A DNA stretch of 43,800 nt from an uncultured Propionibacteriaceae bacterium. Its GTDB lineage: Bacteria; Actinomycetota; Actinomycetes; Propionibacteriales; Propionibacteriaceae. The position numbers and the translations under genes were made by a program. Of the stretch, positions 1-8,079 are shown in pieces. The notes beneath the pieces were generated by a model. It searched no databases. It was given only the letters and a program-made list of their open reading frames with translations, and was not told where the DNA came from. Within the stretch, counting starts at the first letter, position 1; each line of letters begins with the position of its first letter. The stretch lies in contig CALIWR010000024.1 of NCBI GenBank assembly GCA_938046585.1, positions 1 to 43,800 of the forward strand. Reading direction: 5' to 3'.

Positions 1-130
1 GCAACGCCCGATACGTCGGAGCATCCGGCAACCCCACCTCACGCAACACCCGATCAATCAACCCCGCAGAAGCCGGACGACGCGTCTTGCCCAACTCCAA
101 CAGCCGAGCCACTACCTGATCCGCATCCAT
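1..130 (-). CDS. N-terminal fragment of an unidentified protein (cut by window edge)
   Basis: An open frame starts at an ATG at 130 and runs leftward out of the window, giving 43 residues that begin MDADQVVARLLELG. I do not recognise the family. Codon use is unlike the neighbours: most leucines are TTG and aspartates are GAT, whereas the rest of the window prefers CTG/CTC and GAC. That could mean recent acquisition or a mobile-element gene. There is no strong Shine-Dalgarno sequence. The 126 bases between it and the next gene (131-256) hold no other gene I can support. The fragment may not be a real gene. Confidence 0.4.
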   Translation of the reverse strand, partial: MDADQVVARLLELGKTRRPASAGLIDRVLREVGLPDAPTYRAL

Positions 131-256
131 ACCCACGACCCTAAACCTCAGCACCGGCGCTGTCAGCCAATGTCAGAGATTGCTCGCCAGCCGACGGCCC
201 CGATGGGAGTCGATAGCCCGGCCTCGGTTGCCGGGCGTGGATGCGATGGGGTCGGA

Positions 257-1921
257 TCAGCGGGCGAAGAGCCGGCCGCGGACCGCGTTCACGAAGGCGT
301 CCAGGGAGGCTGGCAGCTGCTGCAGGTGCCAGTCGTCGGGGGCGTGGTACCACGCCAGGTCGGTTGGGTCGGCCGTGCCCTCGTCATCGTCTGCTGCGAC
401 CAGCGCCTCCAGCCAGCGGTCCCAGCCGCCCAATACCACGGCGTACGGGAGGATCCGCGACACCTCGCGGTATTCCTGACCCTTCGGCAGGTGCGAAGTG
501 GGCTGAGTATCGAGCTGGACCGCCAGCGCCCGCAGACCCGCCAGCAACGAGGAGCCGGCAGCGGTCCGCGCTGGCATCTCCTGGGCCACCAGCATCAGGC
601 CGAGGGCCACAGCGATCAGGGCCAAGCCAACCAGTCCGTACGTGGTCAGAGCCACCAGCAGCGCGGTCGCCGCGATCGCCACCGCGATGCCGATCCACCC
701 CCACCGTGACCAGGCCCGGCGTACCCGATCGGGACGACGCGAGAACCAGCCACGCCGCACCACATCGCGGTACAGCGCCTCTTGGACCTCCTCAACAGCC
801 GGGGCCACCGACGCGGCGAGTGAGGAGACCGTAGTGTCGCCAACAGCGTCGAGGAGTCTCTGTTCAAAATCAGCGAGCGCGTCGGGGCTCTTGCCGGTCC
901 GGGTTAGCGACCAGTCGACGAAGCCGTTCTGGGGCGGCAGCTGGGTGATCAGCAGGTGCCCCCGGACCGCCAGGTCCAGCACCGAGCCGACCACGTCTAG
1001 CGGGTCGACGTGTTCGTCGGAGACGGTCCCCACATGGGCGGGCCGGACCTCGTCGGTGACCACGAAGGTACTGACGTTCTCGCCGGCCGGTTGAAACTCA
1101 GCGACCGTGGTGGCTCGGGGGGCGAGGATGTCCCGCCCGGCGCGGCGGTGCAGGCTCAACAGCGCCAGCCCTCCGACCAGCAGGACCCCGAGCGCGCTCA
1201 GCAGCTGCGGCCAGCCAGGGGTGAAGGCCCGGTCCAGCGACCAGCGGTGGCTGATCTGCTCGGTAACCGCGACTTGCCCCTCCGGGAACCGTAGGCCAGG
1301 TTCGACGACCTCTCCGACTCCGCGTGGGCCATCATTAAAACTCAGGTCCCGGGAATTGTGGGTACCGCCGGAGTACAGGCCGCAGGTATGTTCGGCGCCG
1401 GGGGCACCGGCCTGGCAGCGGTAGTCGACGGCATCGGCCGGGACCCGGACTACACCACTGACCTCGACCACATTCAGCGACAGGCCCTGCAACACCCGCC
1501 ACTGGAACTGGGTCGAGCCGTCCGCAAGCCGGGTGGTGGCGCCCGTGACGGTGTACGAGATCACGATCACCCGGGCGCCAGCCGGCTTCACGGTGATCGT
1601 GGTGTTGTTGTTGGCGTGGTTGATCGCGGGGGCGAGGTCCTTGCCGTCGGCTGAAGCGCCGATACCGGTAATCGTAAAGGTATAGACGGTGTCGCCGGTG
1701 CCCTCGCGCTGGCCCGCCAGACGCTGCACCACGGTCTCAGGCACCTCAGCGTCAAAGCTGATGGTCTCGCGGACAACGAGGCTCCCATCGATCGCGAGCT
1801 GGGCGTCGACATCAACCCGGGATGCGGTCTCACCAGCGGCCTGGGCAGAACCGGGCACCAGCACCAGCCCGAGCGCCGCGGCCAGGACCAACAGGGACCG
1901 GGCCAGTCGGCTTCTGAGCAT
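257..1921 (-). CDS. DUF2207 family predicted membrane protein
   Basis: This 554-aa protein has the layout of the DUF2207 (YciQ-like) family. A signal peptide covers residues 1-28, ending in AQA. An extracytoplasmic beta-rich domain spans about 29-210. One membrane helix lies at about 237-258, a cytoplasmic region follows, and a pair of helices sits at about 407-447 before a soluble tail. The function of the family is unknown; it is thought to act at the cell envelope. The start is supported by a GGAGG ribosome site six bases upstream. The gene is transcribed away from the metallopeptidase cluster, so 1922-2027 is a divergent promoter region. The family assignment is from overall layout and typical motifs. 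Confidence 0.8.
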   Translation of the reverse strand: MLRSRLARSLLVLAAALGLVLVPGSAQAAGETASRVDVDAQLAIDGSLVVRETISFDAEVPETVVQRLAGQREGTGDTVYTFTITGIGASADGKDLAPAINHANNNTTITVKPAGARVIVISYTVTGATTRLADGSTQFQWRVLQGLSLNVVEVSGVVRVPADAVDYRCQAGAPGAEHTCGLYSGGTHNSRDLSFNDGPRGVGEVVEPGLRFPEGQVAVTEQISHRWSLDRAFTPGWPQLLSALGVLLVGGLALLSLHRRAGRDILAPRATTVAEFQPAGENVSTFVVTDEVRPAHVGTVSDEHVDPLDVVGSVLDLAVRGHLLITQLPPQNGFVDWSLTRTGKSPDALADFEQRLLDAVGDTTVSSLAASVAPAVEEVQEALYRDVVRRGWFSRRPDRVRRAWSRWGWIGIAVAIAATALLVALTTYGLVGLALIAVALGLMLVAQEMPARTAAGSSLLAGLRALAVQLDTQPTSHLPKGQEYREVSRILPYAVVLGGWDRWLEALVAADDDEGTADPTDLAWYHAPDDWHLQQLPASLDAFVNAVRGRLFAR

Positions 1922-2015
1922 GAACGACCTCCACCATCACGAGACTGTGCGGGCACACAGCCGCTCGATCATATCGGGGCCGGGGGGATCGATCCGGCGC
2001 TGGCCAACCGGACAC

Positions 2016-2021
2016 TACTCT
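2016..2021 (+). promoter_or_regulatory. -10 hexamer of a leaderless promoter (metallopeptidase 1)
   Basis: TACTCT lies six bases before the GTG at 2028, so transcription should begin at or next to the start codon. There is no ribosome-binding site, which fits leaderless translation. Confidence 0.55.
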
Positions 2022-2027
2022 GACGGG

Positions 2028-3107
2028 GTGAGCCAGTACCCGTACGGACGCCCCACCCAGCCATGGCCGCAGCAGCCACCGCTCGGCTGGGCCCAGCAAC
2101 CCGCGTGGCGTCCGACGCAGCCTGGGCCGTACACCGCGATGCCGCCAGCCGGTTTCCCGACCTCCCGGCAGTGGCCACAGCCCGGGCTGCCGCAGCGGTC
2201 GGTGTCTCAGCACAAGGCCCTGCTGTCGGTGCTCACGGTCATAGCCCTGCTCACCGTGGCTATTGCTGTCGTGGGAGTGGTGGCGAAGTTGCGTGCCCCG
2301 TCGTACGTTAACGAGAGCTACCAGGCCCCACCGGCCAATCTGAGCCCGCCTCCGCTGCCTGAGGTGAACAGCGAGGAAGAAGCCGAGGACCTGCTCCGCA
2401 ACAACGCCCTGTACCGGCAGGCGATCCCCCATCCGACCCGCTGCCCGGTCCGCTCGATCGACCCCACCGAAGCCCCCGCGAAGCTCGCCACCCACCTCAA
2501 TGACCTGGTGGCGTGCCTGATGCGCGTCTGGGAACAGCCCGTGACAGCAGCCGGCTACCGGCTGCCCCGGCCACCGGTCAGCGTCTACAGCAAACCGAGC
2601 AGCAGCGCCTGCGGCAAGCTACCGATGAAGAATGCGGTCTACTGCTCGGCGGATCAGCGGATCTATTACGCCACCGACCTGCCCGACGTCCTGCCCCCGA
2701 AACTGCGGACAGCCCGGTTCATGGTGGAGACTGTGATCGCACACGAGTTCGGCCATACGGTCCAGGCCCGGACCGGATTGCTGGTGTCGGGCCGTGGTCT
2801 GCAGACGCGGGCTACGGACAAACCGAGCGCCAATCGTTACTCGCGCCGGCTGGAGACCCAGGCTGACTGTTTCGCCGGGCTTTTCCTCGCCTCGATCGGC
2901 TTTTCCGTCTCGATGACCTCTCAGGAGCGTGAGACCGTCATCGCGCTAAGCGAGGCCATCGGCGACGACAACCTCTCTGGCAAGCCGAACATCGACTCCG
3001 GCCATGGGCTGGGACGCAGCCGCCGCTACTGGACCCAGATGGGTCTGGCCTCGACCAATGCCACCGCCTGCAATACCTGGGTGGCGCCGGACCATCTGGT
3101 GCGCTGA
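2028..3107 (+). CDS. Membrane-anchored putative neutral zinc metallopeptidase, paralog 1
   Basis: This 359-aa protein belongs to the YpfJ-type neutral zinc metallopeptidase group. It has a Pro/Gln/Trp-rich cytoplasmic N-terminus, one membrane helix at about 64-87, and an external catalytic domain. The zinc motif HEFGH is at 239-243, followed by the ETQADCFAG segment near 276 that usually supplies the third ligand. Several cysteines (RCPV, ACLM, ACGK, VYCS, ACNTW) suggest disulfides outside the cell. The GTG at 2028 was chosen because a TANNNT hexamer sits six bases upstream, as in both downstream paralogs; the frame stays open further upstream but overlaps the divergent gene. It is the first of three tandem copies. 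The substrate is unknown. Confidence 0.82.
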   Translation: MSQYPYGRPTQPWPQQPPLGWAQQPAWRPTQPGPYTAMPPAGFPTSRQWPQPGLPQRSVSQHKALLSVLTVIALLTVAIAVVGVVAKLRAPSYVNESYQAPPANLSPPPLPEVNSEEEAEDLLRNNALYRQAIPHPTRCPVRSIDPTEAPAKLATHLNDLVACLMRVWEQPVTAAGYRLPRPPVSVYSKPSSSACGKLPMKNAVYCSADQRIYYATDLPDVLPPKLRTARFMVETVIAHEFGHTVQARTGLLVSGRGLQTRATDKPSANRYSRRLETQADCFAGLFLASIGFSVSMTSQERETVIALSEAIGDDNLSGKPNIDSGHGLGRSRRYWTQMGLASTNATACNTWVAPDHLVR

Positions 3108-3119
3108 CCGGCCCCGTCC

Positions 3120-3125
3120 TATCCT
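3120..3125 (+). promoter_or_regulatory. -10 hexamer of a leaderless promoter (metallopeptidase 2)
   Basis: TATCCT lies six bases before the GTG at 3132, just after the stop of paralog 1. Paralog 2 probably has its own promoter and a leaderless transcript. Confidence 0.55.
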
Positions 3126-3131
3126 CATGGC

Positions 3132-4418
3132 GTGAACCATCCGACCCCGTTCGGGCCCGGCACTCAGCGCCCCGACCCCTTCCCCTCACGCCCGGCCCCA
3201 TGGACCGCGCCGCAGTGGTCTGCGCGGCCCGGTGTGGGGCCGGGGTACGGCGCGCCGTCCTGGCCGACCGGAGGGCCCGGATACCCGCCTGCGCAGCCAC
3301 CGCGCCGGTCGCGGCTGCCGTTGATCCTCGGCTGCAGTGGCCTGGCGCTAGTGATCATCGTGACTTTGGTCGTCGTGACGATCACCCGCTCGGATGACAC
3401 CATCGCGACCCCTATTGCCACCTGGAGCACCTGGTCCTCGGCCCGCCCAATGTCTTCGACAGCCTCGCCCAGATCAAGCAGATCCTCGACAACCCCAGCC
3501 AGGCCCTCGACAACCCCAGCCAGGCCCTCGACAACCCCAGCCAGATCCTCGACAACCCCAGCCAGGCCCTCGAATACCCGGCCAACACCCGGCAAACCGG
3601 TCCGGACCCATCCCGAGGATGTGACCTACGTCAACCGTGGCTTCCAGATGCCACCGATCTCGAATCCTCGGCCCAGGCCGACGTTCTCCAGTTCAGCCGA
3701 GGCCCATCAGCTCAGCCGTAGCAACCGCCTCTACAGCAAGACTATCGCCGGACCTACCTTCTGCCCCTATGATCCACTCGAGTTCCGCCGCGAGGGCCCA
3801 GACCGCTCCAAGCAACTACTCGAGGCCCATTACGGCTGTCTGATGTCGATCTGGACCAAGGCCCTCCACAGCGCCGGCTATGACCTGCCCCGCGGCCCGC
3901 TCTACCTCGTAGACAAGAACTTCACCACCCCGTGCGGCAGGAACGGCAAAGAGGACGTCGACATCAACCAGATCGCCGGGTACTACTGTTCGGGCAATAT
4001 GGCGATCTATATGAACTATCTCATGAAGGGGTTCTATCTTCCGAATGGTCTGCAGAGCTACGACCATGAAATCGTGCTGGCACATGAGATCGGCCACCAT
4101 GTCCAGGCTCGGTCCGGCATTCTGGGCGCCAGTTGGCATCTGCAATTTCAACTCTCCGGGGAAGCGGCCCTGGTCGAGAATCGACGTCGCGAACTACAGG
4201 CGCAGTGTTTCGCCGGTATGGCGTTGGCGTCACTAGCCCATTCCTACGGGATCACCCCCGACGAACTGCCCGCAATCTTCAAGAATGAGTCATCCCGCAC
4301 CGACTCCACCCATGGGAATACTCGCAGCGTGGGTCTCTGGTTCCGGGCCGGTTTCGAGTCCGGCGGGCAGATCGGGCGCTGCAACACTTTCGCTGCGTCC
4401 ACCCACGACGTCGCCTGA
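3132..4418 (+). CDS. Membrane-anchored putative neutral zinc metallopeptidase, paralog 2 (repeat-containing)
   Basis: This 428-aa paralog of the preceding gene is longer because of a low-complexity linker after the membrane helix (about 62-84). In the linker a seven-residue unit, STTPARP or close variants, repeats at about residues 117-147. This matches an exact 21-bp DNA repeat at 3481-3564. The linker would lie outside the cell as a Thr/Pro/Ser-rich stalk. The catalytic motif HEIGH is at 318-322, followed by ELQAQCFAG. In that segment the Asp found in the other two copies (QAD) is Gln, which might affect activity. It begins at a GTG with a -10 hexamer six bases upstream. Substrate unknown. 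Confidence 0.82.
   Translation: MNHPTPFGPGTQRPDPFPSRPAPWTAPQWSARPGVGPGYGAPSWPTGGPGYPPAQPPRRSRLPLILGCSGLALVIIVTLVVVTITRSDDTIATPIATWSTWSSARPMSSTASPRSSRSSTTPARPSTTPARPSTTPARSSTTPARPSNTRPTPGKPVRTHPEDVTYVNRGFQMPPISNPRPRPTFSSSAEAHQLSRSNRLYSKTIAGPTFCPYDPLEFRREGPDRSKQLLEAHYGCLMSIWTKALHSAGYDLPRGPLYLVDKNFTTPCGRNGKEDVDINQIAGYYCSGNMAIYMNYLMKGFYLPNGLQSYDHEIVLAHEIGHHVQARSGILGASWHLQFQLSGEAALVENRRRELQAQCFAGMALASLAHSYGITPDELPAIFKNESSRTDSTHGNTRSVGLWFRAGFESGGQIGRCNTFAASTHDVA
3481..3564. repeat. Four tandem 21-bp repeats inside metallopeptidase 2
   Basis: Four consecutive 21-bp units (3481-3501, 3502-3522, 3523-3543, 3544-3564) share the core CTCGACAACCCCAGCCA. The first two bases of the unit's variable part alternate between GATC and GGCC types. 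A decayed fifth unit begins at 3565. Because 21 is a multiple of three, changes in copy number would lengthen or shorten the protein stalk by seven residues without breaking the frame. Confidence 0.92.
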
Positions 4419-4467
4419 GCCTCGAGGCGCCCACGGCGCGCGATCTCTGGGTGCTCCCTGAGGCCCG

Positions 4468-4473
4468 TACCCT
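4468..4473 (+). promoter_or_regulatory. -10 hexamer of a leaderless promoter (metallopeptidase 3)
   Basis: TACCCT lies seven bases before the GTG at 4481. This supports that GTG as the start rather than the upstream GTG at 4451. Confidence 0.5.
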
Positions 4474-4480
4474 AGACCAG

Positions 4481-5527
4481 GTGAGCATGGTGCCTGATCG
4501 ATCCTCAGCTTGGAACCATCAGACCCCGTGGGGATCGGACAAAACGCCCGCTCCCGGGCCGGTAGTTCCGAGACCGCCCGCATCCCGCGGGCCGTGGCGC
4601 TCGCTGGGTCTGGGATTCGGCAGCGGCCTGCTGGCAGGGCTGGTGATTCTGGCGGCCTTGGTCGCCGGCGGCCTCTACGGGGCCCGACCGATCCAGGCGC
4701 CGGAGCCGCCGCCGCAGACTCCCACTCCAAGCGGCCGAGCCCATCCGCACGACTACACCTACCTCAACCAGGGGTACCAGGTGCCCGGGGTGACGCGCCC
4801 GGTGGTGCCCCTGCCGGAGGTCCCGGAGGATGAGGCCGAGACGTTTCGGACCGAGAACGTGATCTACAAGCAGACCCTGCCCGGACCCAATGCCTGCCCG
4901 TACGACCCGACCGACATGCGAGAGCGCGACCAGATTCAACGGATCATGGATGACACCGTGGGGTGTCTGATGGCGGCCTGGGACCGTCCCATCCACGAAG
5001 CCGGGTATCAGCTCCCCCGCCCCGCGATAAACCTGGTCAGCGCCAGCGCCATCACTCCCTGCGGCACCGTCCGGCATTTCGCGGGTCTGTACTGCCAAGT
5101 CAACCAAGCCATGTACCTGCACCTGAGCGAGCGCCCCGCGTTCCGTTCCGACGGGCAACGGACGTACGCGATGGAGGTCATCCTGGCCCACGAATTCGGC
5201 CACCACATCCAGGCCCGGACCGGGCTGTTGGAAGCTGCGCGCACCATACAGCAGCAGTCGACGAACAAGGACGAGATGCTGCTGGAGAATCGTCGCATCG
5301 AGATGCAGGCCGACTGTTTCTCCGGGCTCGCGGTCGCGACGCTGGCCCGGTCCTGGAACCTGACGGCGGAGGATCTGGAAGCCTTGGAGGAGAACCGCGC
5401 CGCCCGGGCCTCGCAGACCCACGGCAACGCCCAGAACCGGACGGCTTGGTTCCGTAAAGGCATCGACGCTCAGGGCAATGTCGGCGCCTGCAACACCTTC
5501 GCAGCCCCAGAGGACGAGGTCGCCTAG
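4481..5527 (+). CDS. Membrane-anchored putative neutral zinc metallopeptidase, paralog 3
   Basis: This is the third tandem copy, 348 aa from the chosen GTG. The short cytoplasmic N-terminus resembles paralog 2 (a WNHQTPWG segment against NHPTPFG). A membrane helix spans about 44-67, followed by a Pro-rich linker and the external protease domain. HEFGH is at 237-241 and EMQADCFSG follows. The cysteine pattern matches the other copies. It converges on ispF with only four bases between the stop codons. An in-frame GTG at 4451 would add ten residues, but the -10 hexamer seven bases upstream favours 4481. Function inferred from the zinc motif only. Confidence 0.82.
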   Translation: MSMVPDRSSAWNHQTPWGSDKTPAPGPVVPRPPASRGPWRSLGLGFGSGLLAGLVILAALVAGGLYGARPIQAPEPPPQTPTPSGRAHPHDYTYLNQGYQVPGVTRPVVPLPEVPEDEAETFRTENVIYKQTLPGPNACPYDPTDMRERDQIQRIMDDTVGCLMAAWDRPIHEAGYQLPRPAINLVSASAITPCGTVRHFAGLYCQVNQAMYLHLSERPAFRSDGQRTYAMEVILAHEFGHHIQARTGLLEAARTIQQQSTNKDEMLLENRRIEMQADCFSGLAVATLARSWNLTAEDLEALEENRAARASQTHGNAQNRTAWFRKGIDAQGNVGACNTFAAPEDEVA

Positions 5528-5531
5528 TCGC

Positions 5532-6047
5532 CTACCCCTCAGCCGACCGAAGTTCTGATCCGGCCGATACGCCGTACACCAGGGCTGTCGCCACCGCCGC
5601 TACTCCCTCACCACGACCGGTGAAACCCAGGCCATCGGTCGTAGTGGCGGTGACGCTGACCGGGGCGCCGGCCGCCTCCGACAGCACCCGCTCAGCCTCG
5701 CCCCGGCGAGCCGCCAGCCGGGGCCGGTTCCCAATCACCTGCACCGCAATATTCCCGATCGCCAAGCCCGCTGCCCGTACCCGATCCGCGACCGCGCGCA
5801 GGAAATCAACCCCCGCGCCGTCGGCCCAGGCCGGATCCGCGGTGCCGAACATCGCCCCCAGGTCCCCCAATCCAGCGGCCGAGAGGACGGCGTCGCAGGC
5901 GGCATGGGCGGCCACATCGCCATCGGAATGGCCCTCCAGGCCCTGTGACTCGTCGGGGAAGTGAAGCCCGGCCAGCCACATCGCCCGGCCCGGTACCAGC
6001 CGGTGGGCGTCGGCGCCGATCCCGGTACGTAACCAGGGCTGACTCAT
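5532..6047 (-). CDS. ispF: 2-C-methyl-D-erythritol 2,4-cyclodiphosphate synthase
   Basis: This 171-aa enzyme makes 2-C-methyl-D-erythritol 2,4-cyclodiphosphate with release of CMP, the fifth step of the non-mevalonate isoprenoid pathway. The metal-binding DAH motif is at 13-15. The conserved GHSDGD segment and the TTTDGLGFTGRGEG C-terminal motif are also visible. Length is normal for the family. Its ATG overlaps the stop of ispD by four bases (ATGA), so translation of the two is probably coupled. The order carD-ispD-ispF is widely conserved in actinobacteria. Confidence 0.95.
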   Translation of the reverse strand: MSQPWLRTGIGADAHRLVPGRAMWLAGLHFPDESQGLEGHSDGDVAAHAACDAVLSAAGLGDLGAMFGTADPAWADGAGVDFLRAVADRVRAAGLAIGNIAVQVIGNRPRLAARRGEAERVLSEAAGAPVSVTATTTDGLGFTGRGEGVAAVATALVYGVSAGSELRSAEG

Positions 6048-6727
6048 CCAGGGCCTCCTCGGGTTGACAGCAGCGCCTGCGCCACTATCAGATCGAACGG
6101 TTCGGTGATCTTCAGGGCCTCGCGGGAACCGGCGACCAGGGTCACGGGGACCCCAATAGCCTCACAGGCCGCCACGTCGTCGGTAACCTCGTCGTGAAGC
6201 CCGGCGTGAGCCTGAACCAAGGTGTCACGGTCGAAACCCTGCGGAGTCTGAACCGCTCGAAGCCGGCTGCGGTCCACCACGGCGCTGGTCTGGTCGGGGC
6301 TAAGCTGGCGGATCGTGTCAGTGACCGGGACCACAGGGGTCACGGCCAAGGCACCGGAGCGGACCGCGTCGACAACCCGGCGCACCACCTCGACTGGGAC
6401 CAGGGGCCGGGCCGCGTCATGCACCAGCACCACCTGACCATCATCTGGCAAGGTGGCCAGCCCCCGGGCCACCGATTCCTGCCGGGTGGCTCCGCCCACC
6501 ACCACCGTCACTGGGATCAGCGCCGACCCCAACACTGCCTCGAAGTCAGCCTCGAGCCCGGCCGCGACGACCACCACGGCCGACCGTACCCCACCAGCTG
6601 CCAACGCATCGACCGCCCAGCACACCAGGGGCCGGCCGGCGAGGTGACGCAAGGCCTTCGGGCCTGTTCCCCCCAGGCGAACACCAGAACCGGCCGCCAC
6701 CACGATGGCGACGACCGGTCCGGACAT
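6044..6727 (-). CDS. ispD: 2-C-methyl-D-erythritol 4-phosphate cytidylyltransferase
   Basis: This 227-aa cytidylyltransferase transfers CMP from CTP to 2-C-methyl-D-erythritol 4-phosphate, the step before IspE and IspF. The nucleotide-binding N-terminus (VAIVVAAGSGVRLGG) is present. So are VHDAARPLVP and the TPQGF segment, all typical of IspD. The lysine of the signature is at the GPKAL position. It lies 17 bases after carD and overlaps ispF, so the three genes are probably one transcript. Confidence 0.95.
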   Translation of the reverse strand: MSGPVVAIVVAAGSGVRLGGTGPKALRHLAGRPLVCWAVDALAAGGVRSAVVVVAAGLEADFEAVLGSALIPVTVVVGGATRQESVARGLATLPDDGQVVLVHDAARPLVPVEVVRRVVDAVRSGALAVTPVVPVTDTIRQLSPDQTSAVVDRSRLRAVQTPQGFDRDTLVQAHAGLHDEVTDDVAACEAIGVPVTLVAGSREALKITEPFDLIVAQALLSTRGGPG

Positions 6728-6744
6728 GCGTACGTCTGGCAGCC

Positions 6745-7230
6745 TCAGGAGGCCAGCACCTCGTCGAGCATCACCTCTGCACGGTCCTCCTCGACCTTCT
6801 CAGCTAGGGCCAGTTCTGAAACCAGGATCTGGCGGGCCTTAGCCAGCATCCGCTTCTCGCCGGCGGACAGCCCCCGTTCCCGCTCCCGGCGCCACAGATC
6901 ACGGACCACCTCGGCCACCTTGACCACGTTGCCGGAGTGCAGCTTCTCGACGTTCGCCTTGAAGCGGCGAGACCAGTTGGTGGGCTCCTCGGTGTGCGGG
7001 GCGCGCAGAACGCTGAAGACCCGCTCCAGCCCGTCGGCATCGACCACGTCGCGTACCCCGACCAGGTCCACGTTGCACGCCGGAACCCGTACCACCAGGT
7101 CATTCGGCCCGACGATGCGCAGAACCAAGTACAGCTTGTCCTCGCCCTTCATCTTGCGGGTTTCGATGTCTTCGATGACTGCTGGACCGTGGTTCGGGTA
7201 GACGACCGTTTCTCCGACAGTGAAAGTCAT
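6745..7230 (-). CDS. carD: CarD-type RNA polymerase-binding regulator
   Basis: This 161-aa protein has the N-terminal Tudor-like RNA polymerase interaction domain (FTVGETVVYPNHGPAVIEDI) and a helical basic DNA-binding C-terminus with the NWSRRFKANVEKL segment typical of CarD. CarD binds the RNA polymerase beta subunit and stabilises open complexes, notably at rRNA promoters. A GGAAGGGG ribosome site precedes the ATG. It heads the carD-ispD-ispF operon. The upstream region carries a perfect palindrome at 7251-7262. Confidence 0.95.
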   Translation of the reverse strand: MTFTVGETVVYPNHGPAVIEDIETRKMKGEDKLYLVLRIVGPNDLVVRVPACNVDLVGVRDVVDADGLERVFSVLRAPHTEEPTNWSRRFKANVEKLHSGNVVKVAEVVRDLWRRERERGLSAGEKRMLAKARQILVSELALAEKVEEDRAEVMLDEVLAS

Positions 7231-7250
7231 GACAGATGGACCCCTTCCTC

Positions 7251-7262
7251 AGGCTTAAGCCT
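7251..7262. promoter_or_regulatory. Perfect 12-bp palindrome overlapping a possible carD -10 element
   Basis: AGGCTTAAGCCT lies 21 bases upstream of the carD ATG. On the minus strand it overlaps TAGGCT (7258-7263), a -10-like hexamer. It could be an operator or simply part of the promoter. No -35 box is convincing. Confidence 0.4.
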
Positions 7263-7391
7263 AGCACGCCCACCCCTGTTTCCCCTAGTGGGGATCGAAT
7301 GCTGAGAGTTGACAACAAGACTGAATTGTGCTCTCGGGAACAACCCGCCACTCTCCAGCGGTTTTCTGCACGAGATCACCACGTCGCCGTC

Positions 7392-7407
7392 ATCCTTCGA
7401 GAAGGAT
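7392..7407. promoter_or_regulatory. Inverted repeat in the carD upstream region
   Basis: ATCCTTC and GAAGGAT are separated by two bases, 160 bases upstream of carD and 65 bases downstream of the zincin gene end. It could be an operator or a short terminator stem. Otherwise the 241-base gap 7231-7471 holds no gene that I can see. Confidence 0.3.
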
Positions 7408-7471
7408 ATCCGGCTCTCAAAGGTATCACCATGGTCGGGGATCCCCCTGAGCCGAAGCCGAGGATTCACCC

Positions 7472-8071
7472 CTACCCACCACCCGCCGCGCCGCCGATCA
7501 GACCCACCTCGTCGGCTTCGTCGGGATCCGGCAATTCGATGCTCAGCCCGTCAGCGGTGGGCTGAACCCGGCTGCCGGCCGGCAGCCGACAGGCGACCAG
7601 AGCAGTCGCTACGTCGATCACGCTCAGACAGACATTGACCGCCGCTGGGACCACCCACCAACCACCGGTGGGAGCCTGGACCGCGGCCACCGCGGCACCC
7701 CCCAGGATGAGCAGCGGGGCAAGAGCGATCCCCAGGTAGCGGCCCCGGGTCACGCGACTCGGCTGGTACGGCTCGACTACGGTGAGGAACCGGTCGCGCT
7801 GCAGCCGGATCCGGGCCCGACCGCCAACTAACCGGTACCCGACCAGATGGATCAGCTCGTGGCCGGCCACTACCAGCACCACCAGCAGAGACTGGATGAA
7901 CAGGCCGGCCAGCAGACCCCAGCTGCCCTGCAACCGCAACGGCTCGTTCTCGTCATGGCTAGCGAGGTAAAGCCAGCCATAGCCGAGCAGGGCGACAGTG
8001 AAGACCGCCCACCCGCTCCACGTGAGCCCGGCGGCGGCCCGGGGGCCGGGCCGCCACTGGCGTATCTGCAC
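7472..8071 (-). CDS. Integral membrane zincin-like protein (DUF3267 type)
   Basis: This 199-aa membrane protein has helices at about 18-37, 53-80, 111-130 and 137-158. A zinc-protease HELIH motif is at 71-75, inside or at the end of the second helix. This matches the DUF3267 putative zincin group, whose substrates are not known. It follows gpmA by eight bases and is probably cotranscribed with it. The start at 8071 is a GTG with an unremarkable upstream region. Activity is inferred only from the HExxH motif in a membrane context. Confidence 0.72.
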   Translation of the reverse strand: MQIRQWRPGPRAAAGLTWSGWAVFTVALLGYGWLYLASHDENEPLRLQGSWGLLAGLFIQSLLVVLVVAGHELIHLVGYRLVGGRARIRLQRDRFLTVVEPYQPSRVTRGRYLGIALAPLLILGGAAVAAVQAPTGGWWVVPAAVNVCLSVIDVATALVACRLPAGSRVQPTADGLSIELPDPDEADEVGLIGGAAGGG

Positions 8072-8079
8072 GGAACCCC

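Noticed and set aside
1689..2027. N-terminal extension of metallopeptidase 1
   Set aside because: It would run antisense through the start of the DUF2207 gene; the leaderless promoter places the start at 2028.
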